Positions 28,294 through 36,727 of a stretch of DNA of 64,000 nucleotides are shown here, in pieces. The position numbers and the translations under genes are program-made. Location: NCBI RefSeq assembly GCF_902833225.1, contig NZ_CADFEI010000002.1, positions 620,001 to 684,000 of the forward strand. Reading direction: 5' to 3'. The DNA comes from Burkholderia sp. BCC1644. GTDB taxonomy: Bacteria > Pseudomonadota > Gammaproteobacteria > Burkholderiales > Burkholderiaceae. How positions within the stretch are numbered: position 1 is the first letter of the stretch; each line of letters begins with the position of its first letter. A model generated the notes under the pieces. It did no database searches and had not been told where the DNA came from. It was given only the letters and a program-made list of their open reading frames with translations.

Positions 28294-29714
28294 CGACACA
28301 GCTCGACGCACTCGAAGCACGGCTCGCGCAGGATCTGCGCTGGCTCGACCTGCCCGCGCCGTCGTGGGTGCCGCCGCGCGAAGCCGACGGCACGCGCGTG
28401 CTCGACGTCGCGATCGTCGGCGGCGGCATGGCGGGGCTCGCGGCGTCCGCCGAACTGCGCCTGCTCGGCATCGACAACCAGTGCGTGATCGACCGCGCGC
28501 CGGCCGGCTACGAAGGGCCGTGGGTCACGTTCGCGCGGATGGACACGCTGCGCTCGCCGAAGCAGCTCGCGGGCCCCGCGCTCGGCCTGCCCGCGCTGAC
28601 GTTCCGTGCCTGGTTCGAAGCGCAGTACGGCCGCGATGCATGGGAGGCGCTCTACAAGATTCCGCGCACGCAATGGATGGACTACCTGCGCTGGTACCGG
28701 CGCGTGCTCGACCTGCAGGTGCGCAACGATACGACGCTCGTCGCGCTGCGCCCGCGCGACGACGGGCTGCTCGCGCTCGACGTGCGCGGCAACGGCGAAG
28801 CGCAGACGCTGCTCGCGCGACACGTCGTGCTCGCGACCGGCCGTGACGGGCTCGGCGGCCCGTATGTGCCCCCCGTCGCGCACCGTGTGCCACGCACGCG
28901 CCGGGCCCATTCGTCGGAACCGATCGACTTCGCGGCGCTCGCGGGCAAGCGCGTGGGCGTAGTCGGCGCGGGCGCGTCCGCGTTCGACAACGCGGGCACC
29001 GCGCTCGAAGCCGGCGCCGCGCGCGTCGACCTGTTCTTCCGCCGCGCGGACATTCCGCGCATCAACAAGCTGACCGGCATCGGCAGCCCAGGGCTCGTGT
29101 ACGGCTATGCCGATCTCGACGACGCGACGAAGTGGCGCTTCATGCACTACGCGATTACGTCGCAGACGCCGCCGCCCCGCGACAGCGTGCTGCGCGTGTC
29201 ACGCCACGAACATGCGCATTTTCATGCGGGCAGCCCGATCGAGACACTTGCCGACCACGCGGACGGCCTCGACGTCACGACGCCGCGCGGGCGCTACACC
29301 GTCGACTTCCTGATCTTCGCGACGGGATTTCATTCGGACTGGACGACGCGCGAGGAATTTACGTCGTTCGGTTCGCAGGTGCGGCGCTGGAAGGATCGCT
29401 ATCGACCGGAACCTGGTTTGTGGCTCGACGAACTCGCGGAGTCGCCCGATCTCGGCCCCGCATTCTCGTTCCAGGAGCGCGAGCGCGGCGCATGCCCGGC
29501 CGTCACGCGAATCCATTGCTTCAACCATGCGGCGAGCCTGAGCCACGGCAAGCTGTCCGGCGATATCCCCGCCATCAGCGCGGGCGCGAAGCGGCTCGCG
29601 CGCGGAATCGCGAGCCGGCTGTTCGATGCTGACCGCGATCGTCACTACGACGCGCTCGTCGCGTATGCGAATGCCGAGCTGCAAGGCGACGAATGGCACG
29701 ACGCCGATGCGTGA
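28290..29714 (+). CDS. flavin-dependent monooxygenase (FAD/NAD(P)-binding)
   Basis: A 474-residue flavoprotein. The FAD motif is VAIVGGGMAGLAASAEL (~38-54) and the second dinucleotide motif is VGVVGAGASAFDNAGTAL (~226-243). LIFATGFHSDW matches the ATG motif of FMO/Baeyer-Villiger-type enzymes. It likely oxygenates a nitrogen, sulfur or carbonyl centre with NADPH and O2. Substrate is unknown but should relate to the ABC receptor cargo. A GGAGG ribosome site overlaps the end of the LysR gene. Confidence 0.85.
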   Translation: MTTQLDALEARLAQDLRWLDLPAPSWVPPREADGTRVLDVAIVGGGMAGLAASAELRLLGIDNQCVIDRAPAGYEGPWVTFARMDTLRSPKQLAGPALGLPALTFRAWFEAQYGRDAWEALYKIPRTQWMDYLRWYRRVLDLQVRNDTTLVALRPRDDGLLALDVRGNGEAQTLLARHVVLATGRDGLGGPYVPPVAHRVPRTRRAHSSEPIDFAALAGKRVGVVGAGASAFDNAGTALEAGAARVDLFFRRADIPRINKLTGIGSPGLVYGYADLDDATKWRFMHYAITSQTPPPRDSVLRVSRHEHAHFHAGSPIETLADHADGLDVTTPRGRYTVDFLIFATGFHSDWTTREEFTSFGSQVRRWKDRYRPEPGLWLDELAESPDLGPAFSFQERERGACPAVTRIHCFNHAASLSHGKLSGDIPAISAGAKRLARGIASRLFDADRDRHYDALVAYANAELQGDEWHDADA

Positions 29715-29759
29715 GCGCGCGTCCATCGATCACACAGACGAAGAAGGGAAACCGAAACG

Positions 29760-30290
29760 ATGACTGATTCCATCACGCCGGCCGTCGTGCCGGATACGAT
29801 CGACGCGGTGGCCGGCCTGCGCGACGGCGATGCCGTCGCCGCGCTGCGCCGCGCACGCGACAAGGTGCTGCGGCACACGCAACTGAGCGAGGCCGCGCTG
29901 TTCGACCCTGCATTGCGCGATCTTTCGCTGGTCGAGCGGCTGCATGCGGCACGCTATGTCGCGCGGACATCGAATGCGCACGCACTGGCCGACACTTATC
30001 GCGCCCGCCTGCTCGATGCAGGCGGCACGATCGACGACATTAAACAAGCCGATGCCGACGCGTTCGACGCGCTGCCTCGACGTCTTGGCGCAATCCTCGC
30101 GCATTCGAAGCGCCTGACGCTCGCCCCTGTCGACGCACGCGCATCCGATCTCGACGCACTGAAGTCGGCCGGCCTCACGACACCCGCGATCGTCGCGCTG
30201 TCGCAGCTCGTGGCGTTCGTCGCGTATCAGTTGCGCGTCGCCCTTGCCGCGCAGGCGCTTCAGGCGCGTGCCGCCAGGGAGGCTGCATGA
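29760..30290 (+). CDS. CMD-domain protein (Avi_7170-like family)
   Basis: A 176-residue helical protein related to carboxymuconolactone decarboxylase/AhpD proteins but without the CxxC pair. It matches what I recall of TIGR04029. The matching partner gene follows immediately with a 4-base ATGA overlap. In the AhpD fold the absence of cysteines suggests a structural or substrate-binding role. Function is unknown. Confidence 0.72.
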   Translation: MTDSITPAVVPDTIDAVAGLRDGDAVAALRRARDKVLRHTQLSEAALFDPALRDLSLVERLHAARYVARTSNAHALADTYRARLLDAGGTIDDIKQADADAFDALPRRLGAILAHSKRLTLAPVDARASDLDALKSAGLTTPAIVALSQLVAFVAYQLRVALAAQALQARAAREAA

Positions 30291-30880
30291 CGACGGCCAC
30301 GCATGGCTTCACGTCCGACACGCTCGGCTGGCGCGCGTGGCTCGACACGGTATCGCTCGATGCCGCGACGCCCGATCAGCTGGCCGTCCTCGAAGCAAGC
30401 CACCCGCACGCGAAGACGTCCGACTATTACCTGCTGCTCGTGCATCTTCCCGAGATCCTGCGGCAACGCTCGGGCGTGTTCAACGCGATCATGTACGGCC
30501 CCGGCGGGCTGTCGCGCGCCGAGCGCGAACTGGCCAGCACGGCCGTGTCGCGCGTGAACGGCTGCGTGTATTGCGCGTCGGTGCATGCGCAGCGCTTCGC
30601 ACAGCTCGCGAAACGCACCGACGCGATCGAGCAGGTATTCGACGATCCGGCGACGGCCGGTACGACGGCACGCGAACGCGCGATCATCCGCTATGCGATC
30701 GCGTTGACCGACCGGCCCGATGAGATCGACGAAAGCGCCATCACCGCACTCGAAGCCGAAGGGCTGACGCATGAAGAAATTCTCGACCTGTCGCACGCGG
30801 TCGCGATCTTCGCGTGGGCGAACCGGTTGATGCTGACGCTGGGCGAACCGGTGTTTCCGGAACCGGCGACCCGCGCCTGA
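30287..30880 (+). CDS. AhpD-like alkylhydroperoxidase-domain protein (Avi_7169-like family)
   Basis: A 197-residue AhpD-fold protein. The redox motif NGCVYCASVHAQ supplies Cys93, Cys96 and His100, with Glu80 upstream as in AhpD's proton relay. It may reduce peroxide or a peroxyflavin-derived product from the monooxygenase two genes upstream. It overlaps the CMD gene by 4 bases. The family corresponds to what I recall as TIGR04030, normally paired with the preceding family. Confidence 0.8.
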   Translation: MTTATHGFTSDTLGWRAWLDTVSLDAATPDQLAVLEASHPHAKTSDYYLLLVHLPEILRQRSGVFNAIMYGPGGLSRAERELASTAVSRVNGCVYCASVHAQRFAQLAKRTDAIEQVFDDPATAGTTARERAIIRYAIALTDRPDEIDESAITALEAEGLTHEEILDLSHAVAIFAWANRLMLTLGEPVFPEPATRA

Positions 30881-30917
30881 CCGCCCGAAAAGGAGCGTGA
30901 CGCAGGCGCCGCCCGCG

Positions 30918-31349
30918 TCACGCCTTGTGCGTCGACAGCAGGATACTCGTCTCGGTATTCGCGATCCCGTCGATCAGCCGGATCGCACCGAGCACGCGAT
31001 CGAAGTGCTCGAGCGAATCGGCATGCAGCTCGGCGACGAGATCCCAGCGCCCGTTGGTGCTGTGGATCGACGCGACGTTCGGATGCCCGCGCAGCACCTT
31101 CACCACTTCCGCGCCGCGATTGCCCTGCACGGCGATCGACATCAGCGCGCGAATCCGGTGGCGTTCCGCCGCCGGCTTGAGCCGCACCGTATAGCCGACG
31201 ATCACGCCGTTTTTCTCCAGCCGCGTCAGCCGGTTCTGCACGGTCGCGCGCGCGACGCGCAACTCCTTCGCCAGCGTAACGACGGGCAGTCGCGCGTTGT
31301 CGCGCAGCAGTGCGATGAGCTGCCGGTCGACGTCGTCGAGCGTGATCAT
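30918..31349 (-). CDS. Lrp/AsnC-family regulator
   Basis: A 143-residue regulator. The winged helix is LDDVDRQLIALLRDNARLPVVTLAKELRVARATVQNRLTRLE, and the RAM/αβ effector domain covers ~65-140. It is divergent from the ornithine cyclodeaminase gene, so it probably responds to arginine, citrulline or ornithine and controls that operon. ATG 31349 has AGGAAGG upstream. Confidence 0.92.
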   Translation of the reverse strand: MITLDDVDRQLIALLRDNARLPVVTLAKELRVARATVQNRLTRLEKNGVIVGYTVRLKPAAERHRIRALMSIAVQGNRGAEVVKVLRGHPNVASIHSTNGRWDLVAELHADSLEHFDRVLGAIRLIDGIANTETSILLSTHKA

Positions 31350-31430
31350 GAACGGGCCTTCCTGTTGAGCGTGAGCCGGCCGCCAGCGTGCCGGAGACTG
31401 CGCATTCCGACCAGCGAAAACCGTACAAAC

Positions 31431-31477
31431 TGCCGGAATCGGCCGGCAATCTGCCAAGTCTATCGAGAAATCTGCCA
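31431..31477. repeat. CTGCC direct repeats spaced two helical turns apart
   Basis: AAACTGCC, AATCTGCCA and AATCTGCCA place CTGCC at 31431, 31451 and 31472, that is 20 and 21 bases apart, in the 295-base gap between the AsnC-type regulator and ornithine cyclodeaminase genes. Lrp-like octamers wrap DNA with such phasing. The remaining gap (31350-31644) holds no ORF. A ribosome site GGAGACAG precedes the cyclodeaminase ATG. Confidence 0.45.
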
Positions 31478-31644
31478 CTTTTGCCGTCTTTTTGTTGGCT
31501 CGACTCACGGAAATAATGACTCCATCGACCGGCAGAACACGCCGCGCCGCGCTTTTCAGGAAGCCCGAGGCCCGCGCCGAAGCACCGCCCGGTCGACCAG
31601 AACGCCAGGACACCCGTACCGGCACTGAATATGGAGACAGACCG

Positions 31645-32724
31645 ATGACCCGCTTCCTCGACGTTCCCGCCACCGCCCGCCTGATCGCCAAGACCGGCGT
31701 CACGACGTTCCTGCGCGAACTCGTCGACACGCTGCGCGCCGATTACCTGCACTGGGCCGACTTCGACAAGTCGCCGCGCGTCGCCTGCCATTCGCGCGAC
31801 GGCGTGATCGAACTGATGCCCGTCGCGAACGCGTCGCTGTTCGCGTTCAAGTACGTGAACGGCCACCCCGTCAACGCGGCGCGCGGCATGCACACGGTGA
31901 TGGCGTTCGGCGCGCTCGCCGAAGTCGATACCGGCTACCCGTTGCTGCTCGCCGAACTCACGCTCACCACCGCACTGCGCACGGCCGCCACGTCGGTGCT
32001 CGCCGCGCAGCTGCTCGCGCGGCCCGATTCGCGCACGATGGCGCTGATCGGCAACGGCGCGCAGAGCGAATTCCAGGCGATCGCGTTCCACACGCTGCTC
32101 GGCATCGACGAGATCCGCGTGTTCGACGTCGATCCGCTCGCGACCGACAAGCTCGTGCAGAACCTCGCCGCCTATCCCGGGTTGCGCGTCGTGCGCGCCG
32201 CATCGACCGCCGACGCCGTGCGCGGCGCCGACATCGTGACGACCGTCACCGCCGACAAGGCGTACGCGACGATCGTCACGGCCGACATGATCGAGCCCGG
32301 CATGCACCTGAACGCCGTCGGCGGCGATTGCCCCGGCAAGACCGAACTCGAGGCGGGCGTGCTGCATGCAGGCCGCGTGTTCGTCGAATTCGAGCCGCAG
32401 TCGCGCATCGAAGGCGAGATCCAGCAGATGCCGGCCGACTTCCCCGTCACCGAGCTGTGGCGCGTGCTGCAGCGCGAGACGACCGGCCGCGAACGCGCGG
32501 ACGAAGTCACCGTGTTCGACTCGGTCGGCTTCGCGCTCGAGGATTATTCGGCGCTGCGCTACCTGTACGCACTTGCGCAGCAGCACAACGCGGGCGTCGA
32601 GATCGCGCTGATTCCGCCGGCCGTCGATCCGAAGAACCTGTTCGCGCTGATCGACGACCCGGCTGCGATCGCGCAGGGTCACGCGACGTTCGTGACCGAA
32701 GCCGTCGCCGCGTTCGCGCGCTGA
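31645..32724 (+). CDS. ornithine cyclodeaminase
   Basis: A 359-residue member of the Ocd/μ-crystallin family. It would convert L-ornithine to L-proline and ammonia with bound NAD+. The Rossmann motif is ALIGNGAQSEFQAIAFH (~135-150). The substrate-side residues FKYVNGHP, VMAFGALAEVDTGYPLLLAELTLTTALRTAATS and the long GDCPGKTELEAGVL segment fit true ornithine cyclodeaminases more closely than alanine dehydrogenase relatives. The next gene, 60 bases on, encodes a CtlX-type hydrolase that can supply ornithine. Confidence 0.9.
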   Translation: MTRFLDVPATARLIAKTGVTTFLRELVDTLRADYLHWADFDKSPRVACHSRDGVIELMPVANASLFAFKYVNGHPVNAARGMHTVMAFGALAEVDTGYPLLLAELTLTTALRTAATSVLAAQLLARPDSRTMALIGNGAQSEFQAIAFHTLLGIDEIRVFDVDPLATDKLVQNLAAYPGLRVVRAASTADAVRGADIVTTVTADKAYATIVTADMIEPGMHLNAVGGDCPGKTELEAGVLHAGRVFVEFEPQSRIEGEIQQMPADFPVTELWRVLQRETTGRERADEVTVFDSVGFALEDYSALRYLYALAQQHNAGVEIALIPPAVDPKNLFALIDDPAAIAQGHATFVTEAVAAFAR

Positions 32725-32783
32725 CCGTCATCCGCGGGCGGCCCGTGCGCCGCCCGTTTTCCTGCCCTTCGCTCCTGCCTTCC

Positions 32784-33785
32784 ATGAATCTCGTATCGAT
32801 CCAGGCACCGGCCGCCGTCGTGATGATCCGGCCGCACCGCTTCCTGCCGAACCCGCAGACCGCGGCCGACAACGCGTTCCAGTGCACGGCCGGCGGCAGC
32901 GCGAGCGACACGTCCTCGGTATCCGGGGCCGCGCGCGACGAAGTCACGGCCGCCGCGCAGACGCTCGCCGATGCCGGCGTGCGCGTGCATGTATTCGACG
33001 ATCACGGTGAGCGCGACACGCCCGACTCCGTGTTCCCGAACAACTGGTTCTCGACGCATCCGGGCGGCCACGTCGCGCTGTTTCCGATGTATAGCGCGAA
33101 CCGCCGCCGCGAGCGGCGTGCGGACGTGATCGAGATGCTGAAGGCCGAGTATCGCGTGCAGGACGTGATCGACTACTCGGGCCTCGAATACGACGACGTG
33201 TTCCTCGAAGGCACCGGTGCGATGGTGCTCGACCACGTCGCGCGCATCGCTTACACCGCGCGTTCGCGCCGCGCCGATCCGGTCGCACTCGAACGCTTCT
33301 GCACGAACTTCAATTTCGAGCCGATCTGCTTCGATACCGCCGATGCGAGCGGGCGGCCGATCTATCACACGAACGTGATGATGAGCGTCGCGACCGAGTT
33401 CGCGATGGTCGGCCTCGACCTGATCGCCGACAGCCGGCGCCGCGGCGAGATCGCGCAACGCCTTACCGAAACGGGGCGCGCGGTGATCGCGCTCGATCAA
33501 TCGCAAATCGAAAATTTCGCAGGGAATACGCTGGAATTGTCGGGCAAGGACGGGCGTGTGCTTGCACTGTCGCGACGCGCATTCGATTGCCTCACGCGCG
33601 ACCAGCGCGCGGTGATCGAGCGTTCCGCGCGGCTGCTGCCGCTCGACGTGCCGACGATCGAACTGGCCGGCGGGTCGGTGCGCTGCATGCTCGCGGGGAT
33701 TCACCTCGCGCGGCGAACCGCTGCGCCGGACGCGATCGCCGTGGAGTCGGCCGCACCGTTGCATGAAGCGATGCCGCAGGTCTGA
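32784..33785 (+). CDS. ctlX: CtlX-type citrulline utilization hydrolase (amidinotransferase fold)
   Basis: A 333-residue guanidine-modifying enzyme. The catalytic Cys301 sits in GGSVRCMLAGIHL, with His in YHTNVMM and Glu in FLEGTGAMVLD, and DSVFPNNWFSTH near residue 80. The family hydrolyses citrulline, and some relatives hydrolyse arginine, to ornithine, CO2 and ammonia. With the adjacent cyclodeaminase the pair would take citrulline to proline. An intrinsic terminator follows 22 bases after the stop. Confidence 0.88.
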   Translation: MNLVSIQAPAAVVMIRPHRFLPNPQTAADNAFQCTAGGSASDTSSVSGAARDEVTAAAQTLADAGVRVHVFDDHGERDTPDSVFPNNWFSTHPGGHVALFPMYSANRRRERRADVIEMLKAEYRVQDVIDYSGLEYDDVFLEGTGAMVLDHVARIAYTARSRRADPVALERFCTNFNFEPICFDTADASGRPIYHTNVMMSVATEFAMVGLDLIADSRRRGEIAQRLTETGRAVIALDQSQIENFAGNTLELSGKDGRVLALSRRAFDCLTRDQRAVIERSARLLPLDVPTIELAGGSVRCMLAGIHLARRTAAPDAIAVESAAPLHEAMPQV

Positions 33786-33807
33786 CCGACGTACGATCGT
33801 GCAAACG

Positions 33808-33842
33808 AAAACGGCTGCCGATGCAACGGCAGCCGTTTTTTT
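33808..33842 (+). terminator. intrinsic terminator of the ocd-ctlX operon
   Basis: A 13-base perfect stem (AAAACGGCTGCCG with CGGCAGCCGTTTT) closes a 6-base loop and continues into a run of seven T. This is the clearest rho-independent terminator in the window. Confidence 0.92.
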
Positions 33843-33920
33843 AAGTCGTCGAACCCGTGAGCATCGACAGCATCGCGGCATGCTCAGGTATCCGGACGAT
33901 ACCGTCACACCCCGTACCGC

Positions 33921-36722
33921 TCACCCCGCCAGCAGCTTCAACCCGGCCGGCAACGTCTCGCCGAACACGCGCACCGTGTCGGCTTCGTCGAACGCGATCG
34001 CTTCGCGCACCATGTCGATCCAGGCCGACGATGCATTCGCGGCCGACAGGCGCTTGATTACGGCTTCGCGCGTATCGTCCGGCAAATCGCGTGAACGGTC
34101 GCCCGTCATCCGCGCAATCTGCGCGACCGCGAACGCAGCCGGTTCGACCTGCTTCCAGTCGAGCGCGAACAACGCATCGAGCCAGCCATTGGCGATTTCC
34201 GCCGGCACGACACTGTGCGCGCTGCCATAGAACGGCCGGCGCGCCCCGATACGCCCGAGTGCCCATGCGCACAGCGCGCGCTCGGCCGGCTTCTGCAATT
34301 GCACGATCAGGCGCTCGGCCAGTTCGACCTTGCGCTCGACGGGCAGCCGTTCGAGCGACGCGGACAGCCGCGTCATGTCGGCCGGACCGACCTTGCCCGG
34401 ATCGAACGGCAGCTTGCGCCGCTTGTCGTCGGACGGTTCGAGGAACGCGATCGCGTCGCGCACCTGCGTCTGCGCATCGTCGTCGAGGCCGCCGGCCACG
34501 CGCCGCCACAGCGTCCACCACTCGGACCACACCTGTCCGTCGGTCACATATTGAATGCCATCGTCGAACAACGGCCACAGCTGCTCGATGCGCCATGCGT
34601 CGAGCGGATGACCGAAGCCCGGACGCAGGCAATAACCGGCGAGGTTCAGCCACGCGCGTTCGTGATCGGCCGAACGGCGGCGACGCCGTGCACGTGCGAG
34701 CAGCGCATCGAACAGTTCGCGCGCGAGCGCGACGTCCCACTCCTCACGCGCGCCGAGCACCTGTTCAAGTTGCGCGCGCAACCGGCGCGTGTCTTTCGGC
34801 GTGACATCGGCGGCCTTGCTGCCGAACGAGCGCTCGATCAGCTCGATCGCCTGGTCGAGCCGCGGATGCCGCGCAGGCCCCGCATCGTCGCCGTGAACGG
34901 GCGCATCGCCGCGCAACTGGAATTCGAGCCGCCAGCGGCGCGCCGCGTCGTCGGTCGCGATGCAGTGCATTTCGAGCGTGCCGACTTCGGTCAACGACGC
35001 GGTGAGCTTCACCGGCGTTTCGCGCGTGTCGCTGCCCGCCTTCGCATCGACGACCGTCGCGATCGGCGGCAGCCGCACGAAATCGCCGCCGTCGAGATCG
35101 ACGAGATCGCCGGGTTGATACTGGGTCTCGGCCACCGTCGACACGAGGTGGAAACGCACGGGCTGTCCGAGCTGCAGCGCGAACGTGCGATCGTCGAGCC
35201 GGATCTCGCGGCCCTCTTCCGAACCACGCGGCAGCAGGCAGACGCCGCGCGCGGCGGCGTCGGCCGCGCCGTCGTCGAGCACGAGGAAATAGCTGCGCGC
35301 CGACCCGCCGCCAATACGCGGTGCATGCCCGGCGCGCGCCAGCCCGTACGCCACCGCGCCGCGCGCGACGGCCACGTCCGGATGCGCGTTGTGCAGCACG
35401 TCGAGCGGTGCGCCGCGCCACGCGCCGAGCGTCTGCGCGAGACGGCCGGCGAGCGCGCCCGCACGGAACACGCCGCCGTTGAGCAGCAGCGTGTCGGGCA
35501 GCGGGCCTTCCGCATGACGATTCAGGAACGCGGCGACGTGGCGCGTAACGGCCGCGTCGCTCGCATACGGCAAGCCGAATTCGACGATCGCCGCACGCGC
35601 ACGGCGCGGCAGCTCGCCCGCTTCGACCTGCGGAAAGAAACCGTCGACGACGATCTGTTCGACTTCCTCGCGCGTCAGCTCGGCCGAGCGCGCGCCGCCA
35701 ACGAGCTTGCTGCCCGCGCCGAGCAGCGTGACGGTGACGGACGCCGGCGCATCGTCGCCGAGCAGCCGCTCCTTCGCCGCACGGCAGCGCTCGACGAGCT
35801 GCGACAGGCTCGCGGCCGACAGCCGCGTGCCGGGCTCGGTCAGCCGCGTCTCGACCAGGCGCGCGAGCGCGAGGTCCATGTTGTCGCCGCCGAGCATCAG
35901 GTGATTGCCGACGCCGACGCGCGTGAAGGCCGGCTCGCCGTCGTCGCCCGGCGCGACATCGACGAGCGTGAGGTCGGTCGTGCCGCCGCCGACGTCGCAG
36001 ATCAGCACGCGCCGCGCCGTGGCAAACGTATCGCGCAGCTTGTCGCGCTGGCCGTACAGCCAGTCGTAGAACGCGGCCTGCGGCTCTTCCAGCAGCCGCA
36101 GCGCGGGCAGCTTCGCGCGCCGCGCGGCCTCGACCGTCAATGCGCGCGCGCCGTCGTCGAACGACGCGGGCACCGTCAGGATCACGTCCTGCTTCGCGAG
36201 CGGCGCATCGGGAAAGCGCGCGTCCCACGCGTCGCGCACATGCGCGAGATAGCTCGCGCTCGCGTCGACCGGCGACACCTTGTCGACGCCGTCGGCCGCG
36301 CCCCACGGCAGGATCGCCGCGAGCCGGTCGACCGCTGCGTGCGACAGCCAGCTCTTCGCGCTCGTGACGAGCCGGCCCGGCACCTGCGCGCCGAGCGTGC
36401 GCGCGTAGCGGCCGATCACGGCCGGCGGCGCGTCACCGGTGCCGCTGTCACGACCGATTGACCGGCCGTCACGGCCGCCGCCCGAACGGGCGGCCGCGTC
36501 GCGCGCGCCGGCCGCCTGCCACGGCAGCCGCAGCGCGTCCGGCGGCAGTTCGCCGGCCGCCGGGTGATAACGCACCGACGGCAGCAGCGGCTGCGCGGCC
36601 ACCGCGCCGGGGCCGACCAGCTGCTCGACGTCGAACACGCGGATCGCGTCGGAACCGGCCTCGACGTACGCGACGACCGTATTGCTCGTGCCGAGGTCGA
36701 TGCCGACCGTATAACGCTTCAT
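33921..36722 (-). CDS. Hsp70-family ATPase with long C-terminal extension
   Basis: A 933-residue protein. The Hsp70/actin-type ATPase domain occupies ~1-480: phosphate loops GIDLGTSNTVVAYV and ICDVGGGTTDLTLV, plus GDNMDLALARLVE. Residues ~60-100 hold a Gly/Arg/Asp-rich insert. A β-rich substrate-like region follows to ~600, and the last ~330 residues are helical (probably DUF3731). That tail is absent from DnaK. It starts 5 bases after the stop of the other Hsp70-like gene and forms a unit with it and DUF2760. No DnaJ or GrpE gene is nearby. Confidence 0.88.
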   Translation of the reverse strand: MKRYTVGIDLGTSNTVVAYVEAGSDAIRVFDVEQLVGPGAVAAQPLLPSVRYHPAAGELPPDALRLPWQAAGARDAAARSGGGRDGRSIGRDSGTGDAPPAVIGRYARTLGAQVPGRLVTSAKSWLSHAAVDRLAAILPWGAADGVDKVSPVDASASYLAHVRDAWDARFPDAPLAKQDVILTVPASFDDGARALTVEAARRAKLPALRLLEEPQAAFYDWLYGQRDKLRDTFATARRVLICDVGGGTTDLTLVDVAPGDDGEPAFTRVGVGNHLMLGGDNMDLALARLVETRLTEPGTRLSAASLSQLVERCRAAKERLLGDDAPASVTVTLLGAGSKLVGGARSAELTREEVEQIVVDGFFPQVEAGELPRRARAAIVEFGLPYASDAAVTRHVAAFLNRHAEGPLPDTLLLNGGVFRAGALAGRLAQTLGAWRGAPLDVLHNAHPDVAVARGAVAYGLARAGHAPRIGGGSARSYFLVLDDGAADAAARGVCLLPRGSEEGREIRLDDRTFALQLGQPVRFHLVSTVAETQYQPGDLVDLDGGDFVRLPPIATVVDAKAGSDTRETPVKLTASLTEVGTLEMHCIATDDAARRWRLEFQLRGDAPVHGDDAGPARHPRLDQAIELIERSFGSKAADVTPKDTRRLRAQLEQVLGAREEWDVALARELFDALLARARRRRRSADHERAWLNLAGYCLRPGFGHPLDAWRIEQLWPLFDDGIQYVTDGQVWSEWWTLWRRVAGGLDDDAQTQVRDAIAFLEPSDDKRRKLPFDPGKVGPADMTRLSASLERLPVERKVELAERLIVQLQKPAERALCAWALGRIGARRPFYGSAHSVVPAEIANGWLDALFALDWKQVEPAAFAVAQIARMTGDRSRDLPDDTREAVIKRLSAANASSAWIDMVREAIAFDEADTVRVFGETLPAGLKLLAG

Positions 36723-36727
36723 CGTGC

